A stretch of 64,000 nucleotides of DNA from Bryobacterales bacterium F-183 (GTDB taxonomy: Bacteria > Acidobacteriota > Terriglobia > Bryobacterales > Bryobacteraceae): the NCBI GenBank assembly GCA_016865505.2, contig AP025252.1:1922001-1986000 (forward strand). The letters are read 5' to 3'. Numbering within the stretch: position 1 is the first letter of the stretch; each line of letters starts with the position of its first letter. Positions 10,499 through 18,897 of the stretch are shown piece by piece. The notes under the pieces are model-generated. The model was not told where the DNA came from and made no database searches. It saw only the letters and a program-made list of their open reading frames with translations. A program made the translations under genes and the position numbers.

Positions 10499-10921
10499 CT
10501 AAAGCCCCGTCTTCGCTAACTCCCGCCGCATCAACCCCCACGCGACCCACGACGCCACTGCCACCCCGGAGAACGCCCAAAACACCCCCGGGGCATCCCG
10601 AAACAGCAGGAACGTCACCCCGTCATCATTGAAGGTAAACAGCCCCAGCGACAGTGAGAACGCCACCGCCATCGCAAAGAACAACGTACGCATAAACAAA
10701 TACTCCTTCGTCCTCTTCAAAGCCTGCATCTCCGCCACCTCCATTGCCTCCTCCGTCCTCGCAACTTCCGGCGCCTCCGCCCGCAACGCCGATGCATAAT
10801 CCGCATGCTGCGCCGCATACTGCTCCACCAACTCCCGAGTCTCTGCCGACGCCTCACCGCTCACATACAGTACGGCCAAATCGTCCATCACCGGACGTGG
10901 CAATTCCAAAGCATCATTCAT
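10499..10921 (-). CDS. Membrane anti-sigma-like protein partner of the ECF sigma factor
   Basis: This 140-residue protein starts MNDALELPRPVMDDLAVLYVSGEAS, a helical N-terminal segment of the kind found in zinc-less anti-sigma domains (there is no HxxxCxxC). A middle helix and two hydrophobic segments follow (YLFMRTLFFAMAVAFSLSLG and the VFWAFSGVAVASWVAW region). Its ATG overlaps the sigma-factor stop by 4 bases (ATGA), with GGGAGA upstream. By position and topology it should hold the sigma factor at the inner membrane; the signal is unknown. The open frame continues upstream to 11047, but that part lies within the sigma gene. Confidence 0.65.
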   Translation of the reverse strand: MNDALELPRPVMDDLAVLYVSGEASAETRELVEQYAAQHADYASALRAEAPEVARTEEAMEVAEMQALKRTKEYLFMRTLFFAMAVAFSLSLGLFTFNDDGVTFLLFRDAPGVFWAFSGVAVASWVAWGLMRRELAKTGL

Positions 10922-11409
10922 CTCCAGCTCTCCCGTTGCTTGATCTGTTTTGCCAACTCGAGCTTCGCCCGCGCCACCCGCATCTTCATCGCCGAGACGC
11001 TGATCCCCAGCACCTGCGCTGCCTCGGCAAGCGACAACTCTTCCCACACCACCAGCGACAACGCCGACCGCAATCCTTCGGGCAACTTCCCCACAGCCTC
11101 ACGCAATTGCCGGCGTTCCGCCAAGTTATCGGCTTCTTCCGTCAAAGCCACGACCTCGCCTGCTGCCTGAATCGGCACCAGTCTTCGTGTGTTTCTCAGC
11201 TCCGCCAGATAGAGGTTCCGCGCGATCGCGCAGAGATACGCCCGCACCGTCTCGACGCGCAACGGCGTAGGCGCCGCCCAGGCACGCAGAAACGTCTCGG
11301 ACACGATGTCGCGAGCCCGTGCCTCATCGCCGCAAAGCGCCAAGGCATAGCGGAACACGCGGCTCGCATGATCCCGGTATAGAGTTTCGAAGCTAAGGAG
11401 TTGGCTCAA
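10918..11409 (-). CDS. ECF sigma-70 family RNA polymerase sigma factor
   Basis: This 163-residue factor has region 2 (YRDHASRVFRYALALCGDEARARDIVSETFLRAW, RAYLCAIARNLYLAELRNTRR) and region 4 (LSLVVWEELSLAEAAQVLGISVSAMKMRVARAK). The start codon is TTG at 11409 (MSQLLSFETLYRDH). It is translationally coupled to the downstream membrane protein, a normal sigma/anti-sigma arrangement. It is one of three ECF-type factors within 8.2 kb. Its regulon is unknown. Confidence 0.88.
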   Translation of the reverse strand: MSQLLSFETLYRDHASRVFRYALALCGDEARARDIVSETFLRAWAAPTPLRVETVRAYLCAIARNLYLAELRNTRRLVPIQAAGEVVALTEEADNLAERRQLREAVGKLPEGLRSALSLVVWEELSLAEAAQVLGISVSAMKMRVARAKLELAKQIKQRESWR

Positions 11410-11468
11410 AAGGTCCGCTCTGCTGCACCGTATACGCAGCAGCCCGGCAGAAAGTCACAAACAAAAAA

Positions 11469-11639
11469 CTAACAACACTTCGCCTTCGCGTACTTGCCCT
11501 GCATCCGCCGGTCGCTGAACTTCCGCCAAGCCTCCGGCGACGCCGCTACCCCATGCATACGCAAGTACCGCGAGTACGCATTCTCATCCCCGATCTCCCG
11601 CAAAATACCCAGTAAAATCGCAAAAAACCGGCGTACCAT
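11469..11639 (-). CDS. YbdD/YjiX family small protein, CstA partner
   Basis: This 56-residue protein ends in KYAKAKCC, which fits the YbdD/YjiX family (DUF466) whose members sit beside cstA/yjiY. The YLRMHGVAASPEAWRKFSDRRMQGKYA core is typical. ATG at 11639 is preceded by GGAGGAA at good spacing and follows the cstA stop by 2 bases, so the two form an operon. The family is linked to peptide or pyruvate uptake through CstA/BtsT transporters; its biochemical role is poorly known. Confidence 0.82.
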   Translation of the reverse strand: MVRRFFAILLGILREIGDENAYSRYLRMHGVAASPEAWRKFSDRRMQGKYAKAKCC

Positions 11640-11641
11640 CG

Positions 11642-13699
11642 CTATACTTCCTCCGGACGCAAAGCCGTCGCTACAAACGGCGTCTCGGACACCGTCGCAT
11701 CGCGTTCCCCACGCAGGATCCCGATCCACCCGCGAACCGAATCTATCACCACGATCGTCACCAGAATCAGGAACACCACACAAATCGCCGCATCGATCTG
11801 CGCGTTAAAGATCATCGTCTGCGTCGCCGCGATCTTGTCCGCCGCCACTTTACCGGCATCCAGATTCGCCTGCAACACTCGCGCCTGCGCCAAGAATCCG
11901 ATGCGAGGCAGGTCGGAAAAGATCTTCTGCAGCGCCGCTGTGTACGTCACCGTCATCAGCCACACCAGCGGTACACACGTCACCCACATGTACTTTGCAC
12001 GATGCATCTTGATCAGAATCGTCGTCGCCACACACAACGCCAAACTCGCCAGCAGCTGATTCGCGATCCCGAACAGCGGCCACAGCGTATTCACGCCACC
12101 CAGCGGATCCTTCACGCCTTGGTACAGGAAGTACCCCCAAGCGCCCACCACAATTGCCGACGCGCCAATCACGCCTGGCATCCACCCCGTGCGACCCAGC
12201 GGCTTATAAATATGTCCCGCCAGATCCTGCAACATAAACCGCCCCACTCGCGTACCAGCGTCGATAATCGTCAGGATGAACAGCGCCTCAAACATGATCG
12301 CGAAGTGATACCAGAAGCCCAGAATCGCCTTGCCGCCGCCTCCGCTCGCAAAGATATGCGCCATACCCAACGCCAATGAAGGAGCCCCGCCCGTGCGATA
12401 GAACAGCGACTTCTCGCCCACATCCGATGCCAGATCCGCCATGGTGGACGCCTGCACCGGAAAGCCCCAATTCGTGATCGTCTCGACGGCCGCCGCCGGA
12501 GTCGCGCCCACAATGCCAGCCGGCGAATTCACCGCAAAGTACACGCCCGGATCCAGCACGCACGCCGCGATCATCGCCATAATCGCCACAAAGCTTTCGA
12601 GCAACATCGACCCGTACCCGACAGCCGTCGCATGCGTCTCACGCGCAATCAGCTTTGGCGTCGTACCCGACGAAATCAACGCGTGGAACCCGGAAATGGC
12701 CCCGCAAGCAATCGTAATAAAGCAGAACGGAAAGATCGTACCTGCAAACACCGGACCCGTGCCGTCTACGAATCGCGTCAACGCCGGCATCTGCAATTCA
12801 GGACGCACCGCCACGATGCCCACCGCCAGCATTGCTACCACGCCCAGCTTCACAAAGGTCGACAGATAATCGCGAGGCGCCAGCAACAGCCACACCGGCA
12901 GCGAACTCGCCAAAAACCCGTACGCGATCACCATCAGCGCCAATGCCGTACCGCTATAGGTAAACACCGGGGCCCACTCCGCGGACTTTGAAACCCACTC
13001 GCCCCCAAAGATGCTCGCCATCACCAGCACGAACCCCAAAGCCGAACACTCCAGTACCTTGCCCGGACGCAGATACCGCAGATACAACCCCATGAACACC
13101 GCAATCGGCATCGTCGCCGCGATCGTAAACGTACCCCAGGGCGACTCCGCCAGCGCATTCACCACAACTAGCGCGACAACCGCCAGCAGGATCACCATAA
13201 TCAGAAGCACCGTCACCAGCGCCACAATCCCGCCGACCTTGCCCACTTCCTCGCGCGCCATCTGGCCCAGCGTTTTTCCGTCGCGCCGCATCGAACAGAA
13301 CAGAATCACAAAGTCCTGTACACAGCCGCCCAACACCGCACCCAGGATGATCCAAAGCGTACCCGGCAAGTACCCGAACTGCGCCGCCAACGTCGGACCC
13401 ACCAGCGGACCCGGCCCCGCAATGGCCGCAAAATGATGCCCAAAGACAATCCACTTGTTCGTGGGTTCAAAGTCATGCCCGTCGCGCAAACGCTCGGCCG
13501 GCGTAGCGCGTTGTTCGTCCAGCGCCATCACCTTCGCCGCGATAAAAGCTGCGTAAAACCGGTACGCCACCAGGTACACGCACACGGAAGCGGCAATCAG
13601 CCACATGCTGTTAATCTGCTCGCCACGCAGGATGGCGATACCGCCGAGTGCAATCGCTCCTATGACCGCAATCAGGGCCCAACCGGCTTTCTGCATCAT
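11642..13699 (-). CDS. cstA: Carbon starvation protein A (CstA/BtsT family transporter)
   Basis: This 685-residue inner-membrane protein has many hydrophobic helices and the CstA signature region VFGHHFAAIAGPGPLVGPTLAAQFGYLPG near the N terminus, plus FHALISSGTTPKLI and GTRVGRFMLQDL. Family members import pyruvate or peptides when carbon is scarce. It is followed at once by the YbdD-like gene. The start is one of two adjacent ATGs (13699 or 13696). No CRP-like site was identified upstream. Confidence 0.9.
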   Translation of the reverse strand: MMQKAGWALIAVIGAIALGGIAILRGEQINSMWLIAASVCVYLVAYRFYAAFIAAKVMALDEQRATPAERLRDGHDFEPTNKWIVFGHHFAAIAGPGPLVGPTLAAQFGYLPGTLWIILGAVLGGCVQDFVILFCSMRRDGKTLGQMAREEVGKVGGIVALVTVLLIMVILLAVVALVVVNALAESPWGTFTIAATMPIAVFMGLYLRYLRPGKVLECSALGFVLVMASIFGGEWVSKSAEWAPVFTYSGTALALMVIAYGFLASSLPVWLLLAPRDYLSTFVKLGVVAMLAVGIVAVRPELQMPALTRFVDGTGPVFAGTIFPFCFITIACGAISGFHALISSGTTPKLIARETHATAVGYGSMLLESFVAIMAMIAACVLDPGVYFAVNSPAGIVGATPAAAVETITNWGFPVQASTMADLASDVGEKSLFYRTGGAPSLALGMAHIFASGGGGKAILGFWYHFAIMFEALFILTIIDAGTRVGRFMLQDLAGHIYKPLGRTGWMPGVIGASAIVVGAWGYFLYQGVKDPLGGVNTLWPLFGIANQLLASLALCVATTILIKMHRAKYMWVTCVPLVWLMTVTYTAALQKIFSDLPRIGFLAQARVLQANLDAGKVAADKIAATQTMIFNAQIDAAICVVFLILVTIVVIDSVRGWIGILRGERDATVSETPFVATALRPEEV

Positions 13700-13790
13700 C
13701 GTTAGAGAATTGTATCGTCAAACACTCCGCCCCAACGGCGGTTGCTTTGGCCTTTCCCGCTGGGGTACGCTACCCATTCTGGACACTGTC

Positions 13791-14546
13791 ATGCATCGGA
13801 CTTGGGGCCTGCCCGCCGCAGGCGCAGTAGCTGTGGCCGGGCTCGCCTGGTACACCGCCGTGTCCGTGTCCCCAGCCATCGAGCAGGACCTGCTCCTCCG
13901 CTCCTCTGCCGCGCTCCGCGACGCCGGCATCGAAATCCCACCCAACGGCCTTCAAATCGAAGGGCAAACCGCTCGGTTATCCGGTGCGCCGGGCGCGCCC
14001 ATCGTCAGTGAGGACGCCGCACGCCGCATCGGTGCCGTATGGGGCATAACAGAAGTCATCGTCAGTCCCTGGGGACTTCCCATCGCCCCTGCGACAGCCG
14101 CCGCCGTGCCTCTGCCCCCACCGGCGCCCACCTCTTCCGCCAACCCCGCAAGTCCCCCTGCCAAGCCCGTTGTCGACAACAAGCTCCAGCAGGACCTCAC
14201 CGGTCACACCATCGCCTTCCGCGGCGCCACTGACGTACTTCTCCCGCAATCCCGTGCTGTTTTGGACGGCATTGCCCGCATCCTGCGTGCGGCCCCCCGC
14301 AACACAGTCGTCGAAATTGGAGCCCACACCGACGCTGACGGAGACGCCAACAAGAATCTTTCCCTCAGCAAACGCCGGGCCGCATCCGTCCGCCGCTACC
14401 TCCAATCGCGCGGTGTCGCACAAAGCCATCTCAAGGACGTAGGCTACGGCCAGACCAAGCCCATCGCCCCCAACGATACCGACAGCAACAAAGCGCGCAA
14501 CCGCCGAGTTGAATTCCTCGTACTTCCAAACGCCGGGCGACAATGA
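13791..14546 (+). CDS. OmpA family protein
   Basis: This 251-residue envelope protein has an N-terminal hydrophobic segment (AAGAVAVAGLAWYTAVSVSP), a BON-like region (GIEIPPNGLQIEGQTARLSG), a proline-rich linker (about residues 103-124) and a C-terminal OmpA domain with DVLLPQSRAVLDGIARIL, EIGAHTDADGD, LSKRRAASVRRYL and NRRVEF. The OmpA domain should bind peptidoglycan. The ATG at 13791 is chosen because the signal segment starts there. The stop overlaps the next gene's ATG (ATGA), so the HhH coiled-coil protein is likely made with it. Confidence 0.82.
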   Translation: MHRTWGLPAAGAVAVAGLAWYTAVSVSPAIEQDLLLRSSAALRDAGIEIPPNGLQIEGQTARLSGAPGAPIVSEDAARRIGAVWGITEVIVSPWGLPIAPATAAAVPLPPPAPTSSANPASPPAKPVVDNKLQQDLTGHTIAFRGATDVLLPQSRAVLDGIARILRAAPRNTVVEIGAHTDADGDANKNLSLSKRRAASVRRYLQSRGVAQSHLKDVGYGQTKPIAPNDTDSNKARNRRVEFLVLPNAGRQ

Positions 14547-15466
14547 CCTACCTCATCGTCAAGATTTTCGTGAGTGTCAGCTTGGCTGGAATCATCGGCT
14601 TCGCCATTGGCTGGTGGTGGACCCGTCAAGCCGAACGCCGCCGTTCCATGGAACTCGAGGGCGTCTGGACCCAAAAGATCCAGCGCGCCAATCGCGAACT
14701 CGACGCCCTCCGCCTCGACCTGCGTACGGAAGCAAACCGTTCCATCGCCGCCTCCGATGCCGAAGAGCAGGCCCGCGACATGCGGGACCAACTCCGCCGC
14801 CTGCAAGACAAGGCCGAATCACTCGAAGCGGAATTGAACGCCACGCGCCAAAAGCTTCGCACCGCCGAACGCGATGTCGAACGTCTCGCACCCATTGAAA
14901 AGTCCGCCACCAAGGATCGCGAAGAAGCCCAGCAGGTCCGCCAGAACCTGTCGAAGCTTGAAAGCCAACTCGCCACCGCGCAGGAAAAGGTTCGTATCGC
15001 CGAACAGCAGATCGAACGTCTCACCGCCGGCTCCCGTACCTCCGACGCCAAGCAGCAGTCCCTCTTAAAGGAAAAGGACGCCGCCCTCGCCCGCCTCCTA
15101 GCGCAAGTCGAAGACCTGCAATCGGAGAAACGCCGCGCCGATACGGCACAAGCCGAACTCGACAAGCTCCGGGCGATGATCGAGCAGATGCCCGGTATGA
15201 CCCTCGTCGAACCGCCCCCGCTCATCGCCCCCGACCCCGCCGCCGGACCCGACGACCTCAAGACCATCAAAGGCATCGGTCCCGTCCTCGAAAAGAAGCT
15301 CAACAGCATGGGCGTCTCGCAGTACCGCCAAATCGCCCGCTGGACCGAAGCCCACATCAACTACTATCAAGCCATGCTGCCGGAGTTTAAGAACCGCATC
15401 GCCCGTGACCGTTGGGTGGAAAGCGCCGCCGCCCGCCACTTCGAAAAGTACGGCGAACGCATCTAA
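14543..15466 (+). CDS. Membrane-anchored coiled-coil protein with C-terminal helix-hairpin-helix domain
   Basis: This 307-residue protein has one N-terminal transmembrane helix (YLIVKIFVSVSLAGIIGFAI), then about 190 residues of charged coiled coil (LRTEANRSIAASDAEEQARDM onward). A proline-rich break leads to a C-terminal helix-hairpin-helix of the L21/HHH_5 type, DDLKTIKGIGPVLEKKL, near residues 237-253. Such HhH domains often contact DNA or act in protein assembly. It is coupled to the OmpA gene and lies 10 bases ahead of rsmD. Its function is unknown; a structural link between envelope and cytoplasm is only a guess. Confidence 0.65.
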   Translation: MTYLIVKIFVSVSLAGIIGFAIGWWWTRQAERRRSMELEGVWTQKIQRANRELDALRLDLRTEANRSIAASDAEEQARDMRDQLRRLQDKAESLEAELNATRQKLRTAERDVERLAPIEKSATKDREEAQQVRQNLSKLESQLATAQEKVRIAEQQIERLTAGSRTSDAKQQSLLKEKDAALARLLAQVEDLQSEKRRADTAQAELDKLRAMIEQMPGMTLVEPPPLIAPDPAAGPDDLKTIKGIGPVLEKKLNSMGVSQYRQIARWTEAHINYYQAMLPEFKNRIARDRWVESAAARHFEKYGERI

Positions 15467-15476
15467 TCAACAAAGT

Positions 15477-16001
15477 ATGCTCCGTATCATCGGTGGCGAG
15501 TTCCGCAGCCGTCTCCTCAAGTCCGTACCCGGCGACACCACACGCCCCACGCCGGACCGTCTCCGCGAAAGCCTTTTCAGTATCCTCACTCCAGATCTCG
15601 AAGGCGCCACCTTCGTCGACGCCTACGCCGGCACCGGAGCCGTAGGACTCGAAGCCGTCAGCCGAGGCGCCGCCCGCGCGATCCTGATTGAAAAAGACCC
15701 CGCCGCCGCAACCATCTGCAAGGCGAACATCGAAGCCCTGAAGGTGGCCGACCGCGCGCGTCTCGTCAAAGCCAAAGCCGCCGCCGTGATTGCCGACTAC
15801 CCCGCCGACATCCTGTTCATCGACCCGCCGTACCCGCTCGAAAAAGAGTACGCCCTCTGCCTCAACGCCGCGCAAAAGCACGGCTTAGTTATCGCCCAGC
15901 ACGCCTCCCGATTCCAGTTGGAAGAGTCCTACGGCGCACTCACCCGCTACCGTACCCTCCGCCAAGGCGACAACACACTCAGCTTCTACCGCCAGGCCTA
16001 A
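15477..16001 (+). CDS. rsmD: 16S rRNA (guanine966-N2)-methyltransferase RsmD
   Basis: This 174-residue SAM-dependent methyltransferase starts MLRIIGGEFRSRLL, the hallmark RsmD N terminus, followed by TRPTPDRLRESLFSIL, the SAM motif FVDAYAGTGAVGLEAVSRGA and the catalytic DPPY (FIDPPYPLE). RsmD methylates G966 of 16S rRNA (E. coli numbering) during 30S assembly. The ATG at 15477 lies 10 bases after the upstream stop. Its stop codon is interlocked with that of the convergent sigma-factor gene (15998-16001). Many bacteria place coaD next to rsmD; that gene is absent here. Confidence 0.92.
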   Translation: MLRIIGGEFRSRLLKSVPGDTTRPTPDRLRESLFSILTPDLEGATFVDAYAGTGAVGLEAVSRGAARAILIEKDPAAATICKANIEALKVADRARLVKAKAAAVIADYPADILFIDPPYPLEKEYALCLNAAQKHGLVIAQHASRFQLEESYGALTRYRTLRQGDNTLSFYRQA

Positions 16002-16486
16002 TCCGCCAGCGCCGCACGCATCTTCCGCCGCGACCGGTGCAGTTCCACCTGCACATGACCCTCGCTCATCCCCAACTTCTTCCCGATCTCCGCCGTCGTG
16101 TACCCCTCAAAGTAAAACAGCGAATTCACCGCCAGCTGCCGCGGATTCAGGCACGACAGCGCCTTCTGCACCAACAGCTTCGCCTCCGGATTCTCCACCT
16201 TCGTACGCGGACCATCGTGATACAGATTGTCCAGCCCGCCCGGCGCGAACCGCTGATTCCGGCGAATGTTGTCCAGCGCAAAGTTCGCCGCCACCTGATT
16301 CGCATACGGCGCTACTTCCGTCGACTTTTCCAGCCGGTGCAGGTTCTGCCAGGTCTTCAAAAAGGCCTGCTGTGCCACATCATCAGCATGGTCCGGACCA
16401 AGATACCGGTTCCCCGTACGATGCAGAGAAGAGTAGGCGAAAACAAGAGAATCTCGATGGGAGGCAGCCGCAAGCGCGTTCGTCAT
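15998..16486 (-). CDS. ECF sigma-70 family RNA polymerase sigma factor
   Basis: This 162-residue factor has region 2 (HADDVAQQAFLKTWQNLHRLE, YANQVAANFALDNIRRNQR) and region 4 (LAVNSLFYFEGYTTAEIGKKLGMSEGHVQVELHRSRRKMR). Region 1 is short, as in other ECF factors. It is divergent from a 375-residue protein of unknown function across a 131-base region that holds CCGGTC/GACCGG repeats, so the two may be functionally linked. No anti-sigma factor is encoded beside it. Confidence 0.82.
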   Translation of the reverse strand: MTNALAAASHRDSLVFAYSSLHRTGNRYLGPDHADDVAQQAFLKTWQNLHRLEKSTEVAPYANQVAANFALDNIRRNQRFAPGGLDNLYHDGPRTKVENPEAKLLVQKALSCLNPRQLAVNSLFYFEGYTTAEIGKKLGMSEGHVQVELHRSRRKMRAALAD

Positions 16487-16580
16487 GAACTAAAACTACA
16501 TTAGAATCTGAGACTTACGAAGACTCAACGGACATGCCTTTACAGACAGGACCGAACGGCGCACACTGTAACTATTCCTT

Positions 16581-16607
16581 CCGGTCTGGGCGTACCGGAC
16601 CGACCGG
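16581..16607. promoter_or_regulatory. CCGGTC...GACCGG inverted repeat upstream of the 375-residue gene
   Basis: CCGGTC at 16581-16586 and GACCGG at 16602-16607 are inverted arms, with a further CCGGAC at 16595-16600. They lie 11-37 bases ahead of the + strand start in the region shared with the divergent sigma-factor gene. They could be an operator or part of an ECF promoter; no clear -35/-10 pair was found. Confidence 0.3.
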
Positions 16608-16617
16608 ACAGTGATCT

Positions 16618-17745
16618 ATGTCCATTACGAGTTCCACACCCTCGGCGCGCACCAGAGCCATAGCTCTGGCACAGCACGTCCTGCGCGAAAAACTCGACAA
16701 ATGGCCCGATCTCCAACGCCACGAACAGGTCTTCCGCCTCATCCTCGCCCGTACCGAAGGCACCGAAAAGTCGGACCTCGAGGACCTCCTGCCGGACCCC
16801 GACGAACGGACCATCCGTCGTTGGGTCAAAGCTCTCAATGCGGTGCTGCGTGCGGGATTTGCAGCGGCGGGGTGCATTTACGCGCTGCAGGCGGTGGAAG
16901 GTCAGGCCGGGCATCAGTCAGAAAGCCAAAAGAAGCTACGTCACACATTCACCATCCTGGCGAATGAGGACCTTCAAAAGCTCTCGTATAGAAAATGCTG
17001 GACGGGCATATTTGCTAACAGCTTAAATGCACAGGCTTACCCTGTGAATTTCATCTACCCACTGTGTGACAACACAGCGCGGACGCTCACTGCCGGCACC
17101 GCCCAACTCCTCAAGCATCTGTCACGCTCGTTCCTGATGAACGGCATCGACATGGAGGATACAGACGCGGCCTCGTTCCGCTGTGACGACCTTCGCGAAC
17201 CCGGCTCCAACCTGATTCTCGTCGGGACCCCAGCCCAGAACCCCCACGTCCAGGCCCTCGAATTCCCGGAAGCCCTGGACCTCACCTGGGACCCCGAAGC
17301 CCGTGCCATCAACAACGCCCAAACGGAAGACGGCCAGGACATCGCGGACTCTCTCAACGAAGGTCCCCGCGCCGTACATGTCTTGGTATCGGTCTTCGCC
17401 CCCGCCTGGATGCAGGATGCTCGCATCTGGGTCTTCCAAGCCATGGAAGACCGCGCCTATGAGGCCATGGGCCTCTACTTCTCCTCGGACGCCAACCTCG
17501 ACGACCTCGCCATCAAGCTCGGCGTCAAACCGTCGGAGGAGTTCCCGTCTCGCTTGCAGCTTGTCTTCCGCGTCCATTTAAACGCCAAAGGCCAGCTCCG
17601 CAACAAGACAGGTGATGTAATGCTGATGGATTATGTAGGCGCCACCGGACCCGTCACCGGCGCCACCTCAGGACTCCCCCGCAAAACCAACGGGAAGCAG
17701 CCGGCCAATCTGCGCATCGCCGCCAGCGGCGGCAAAACCGTCTAG
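16618..17745 (+). CDS. Hypothetical protein, 375 residues, possible regulator
   Basis: I do not recognise a named family. The N-terminal 70 residues are helical and charged (ALAQHVLREKLDKWPDLQRHEQVFRLIL), followed by PDERTIRRWVKALNAVL, which could be a helix-turn-helix. The second half contains GSNLILVGTPAQNPHVQALEF and HVLVSVFAPAWMQDARIWVF, with a pattern I associate loosely with acidobacterial regulator-like proteins (a 'NLIL.G.P..NP' segment then a hydrophobic core). No signal peptide or membrane helix is seen. It is divergent from an ECF sigma gene, and its stop interlocks with that of the convergent deacetylase (17742-17745). Confidence 0.6.
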   Translation: MSITSSTPSARTRAIALAQHVLREKLDKWPDLQRHEQVFRLILARTEGTEKSDLEDLLPDPDERTIRRWVKALNAVLRAGFAAAGCIYALQAVEGQAGHQSESQKKLRHTFTILANEDLQKLSYRKCWTGIFANSLNAQAYPVNFIYPLCDNTARTLTAGTAQLLKHLSRSFLMNGIDMEDTDAASFRCDDLREPGSNLILVGTPAQNPHVQALEFPEALDLTWDPEARAINNAQTEDGQDIADSLNEGPRAVHVLVSVFAPAWMQDARIWVFQAMEDRAYEAMGLYFSSDANLDDLAIKLGVKPSEEFPSRLQLVFRVHLNAKGQLRNKTGDVMLMDYVGATGPVTGATSGLPRKTNGKQPANLRIAASGGKTV

Positions 17746-18473
17746 CCCCGCCCGGACAACCGCACCGGAGGCTCAGGACTCAAAATCTCGCTCGCCGTCT
17801 CAAAGTCGTACCCCCGGTCGATCAGCTCCGGAATCAGCCGCTTCACCGCCTCAATCGCCGGGCGTACGTTGGGCTTCTTCTGCATCTCCCGCCCGTCATG
17901 CAAGCAGTAAATCGCGCCACTCCGGGCAGCCTTGCTGCACCGCGCCGCAATCGCTGACGACCCCAACCGCCAATCGAGCCCGATGCAACTCCACATCACG
18001 CTCTTCAGCCCCAGCTTCTTCTGCGCCCGTCCCATCCCGAACCACCGTATGCCAAACGGCGGCCGGTACAACACCGGACGAATCCCCACAAACTCCTGAA
18101 TGGTATTCTGCGCCGCTTCGAGCTCTTGGTGGATGTACCGCGCGGACCGGAAGTCAAACCGCGGATGATGCTCAGTGTGATTTCCAATCTCGTGCCCGGC
18201 CGCCAGCACTTCCTGTGCGACCCCCGGCAGCCGCCGGATATTCCCGCCGCACTGGAAGAACGTCGCCTTTACATGCCACCGGTCCAGTACGTCCAGCAGA
18301 TCCAGTGTCGATTCGCTCGGCCCGTCATCAAACGTCAGGGATACAGAGGCCCGCGTTCGCGTACCTTCCCACTCCGACGGTGCCAGAATCGTCGCGGACT
18401 TGCCACGCACGGCCCAAGCCGCTAACGCTGTGGTTCCGGCAATCGAAGCCGCCGTTAAAGTCTCCCCAAGCAT
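17742..18473 (-). CDS. Polysaccharide deacetylase (NodB homology domain)
   Basis: This 243-residue carbohydrate esterase family 4 protein has the catalytic and metal-binding motif SLTFDDGPSESTL, the second motif HEIGNHTEHHP supplying the two metal histidines, and YRPPFGIRWFG. The N-terminal LTAASIAGTTALAAWAV segment is hydrophobic and could be a signal or anchor. The predicted role is removal of acetyl groups from N-acetylhexosamines of peptidoglycan or an exopolysaccharide. The GNAT gene is upstream on the same strand, but its stop lies 12 bases from this ATG, so co-transcription is plausible. Confidence 0.87.
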   Translation of the reverse strand: MLGETLTAASIAGTTALAAWAVRGKSATILAPSEWEGTRTRASVSLTFDDGPSESTLDLLDVLDRWHVKATFFQCGGNIRRLPGVAQEVLAAGHEIGNHTEHHPRFDFRSARYIHQELEAAQNTIQEFVGIRPVLYRPPFGIRWFGMGRAQKKLGLKSVMWSCIGLDWRLGSSAIAARCSKAARSGAIYCLHDGREMQKKPNVRPAIEAVKRLIPELIDRGYDFETASEILSPEPPVRLSGRG

Positions 18474-18485
18474 GAAACCTGTAGT

Positions 18486-18890
18486 TTAGCTGGTACAGAC
18501 CTGCAACTTCATCCGAAACTCCGCCATCTCGCCGGAAATCCCAGCCAGCTTCATGCCGTTCTTCTCATAAAATCGCGCGTAAGCAGCGGGGACCACAGCG
18601 CGAACCGTCACCAACCCGGGAACCTTCCCCAACTCCTTCAGCCGGAACAACAGCAGATACCGCCCCAGCCCCTTGCGCTCCAGATCCGGCCGTACCATCC
18701 CCCATAGCAGCTCACCCGTGGACGCGTCGAATCCGCCACAAGCCCCTAGCTGCCCACCCAAATCCACCACCCAAAAATGCGAAGGGTGAGAATCTAAAAA
18801 CCGGGCGAACTCCCCGTCGCTCGCACGATCTTCGCGCAACGACAGGCAGCCCGCCCGGTCAGTATTTGCATTGTATTTTCGGAGGTCCAA
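18486..18890 (-). CDS. GNAT family N-acetyltransferase
   Basis: This is a 134-residue GNAT protein. The acetyl-CoA pyrophosphate loop lies in VRPDLERKGLGRYLLLFRL, preceded by GELLWGM and followed by FYEKNGMKLAGI. I place the start at TTG 18890 because the resulting N terminus (LDLRKYNANTDRAGCLSL, F-A-R-F-L-D) fits the family pattern of short GNATs; the frame is open upstream to 19043, but that part is inside the PEP-CTERM gene. No ribosome-binding site is obvious. The substrate is unknown. Confidence 0.72.
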   Translation of the reverse strand: MDLRKYNANTDRAGCLSLREDRASDGEFARFLDSHPSHFWVVDLGGQLGACGGFDASTGELLWGMVRPDLERKGLGRYLLLFRLKELGKVPGLVTVRAVVPAAYARFYEKNGMKLAGISGEMAEFRMKLQVCTS

Positions 18891-18897
18891 ACCCTGA

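Noticed and set aside
11420-11442. CTGCTGC...GCAGCAG hairpin between ybdD-like and sigma genes as a terminator
   Set aside because: The stem is only 7 bases and no T-run follows, so it is too weak to call.
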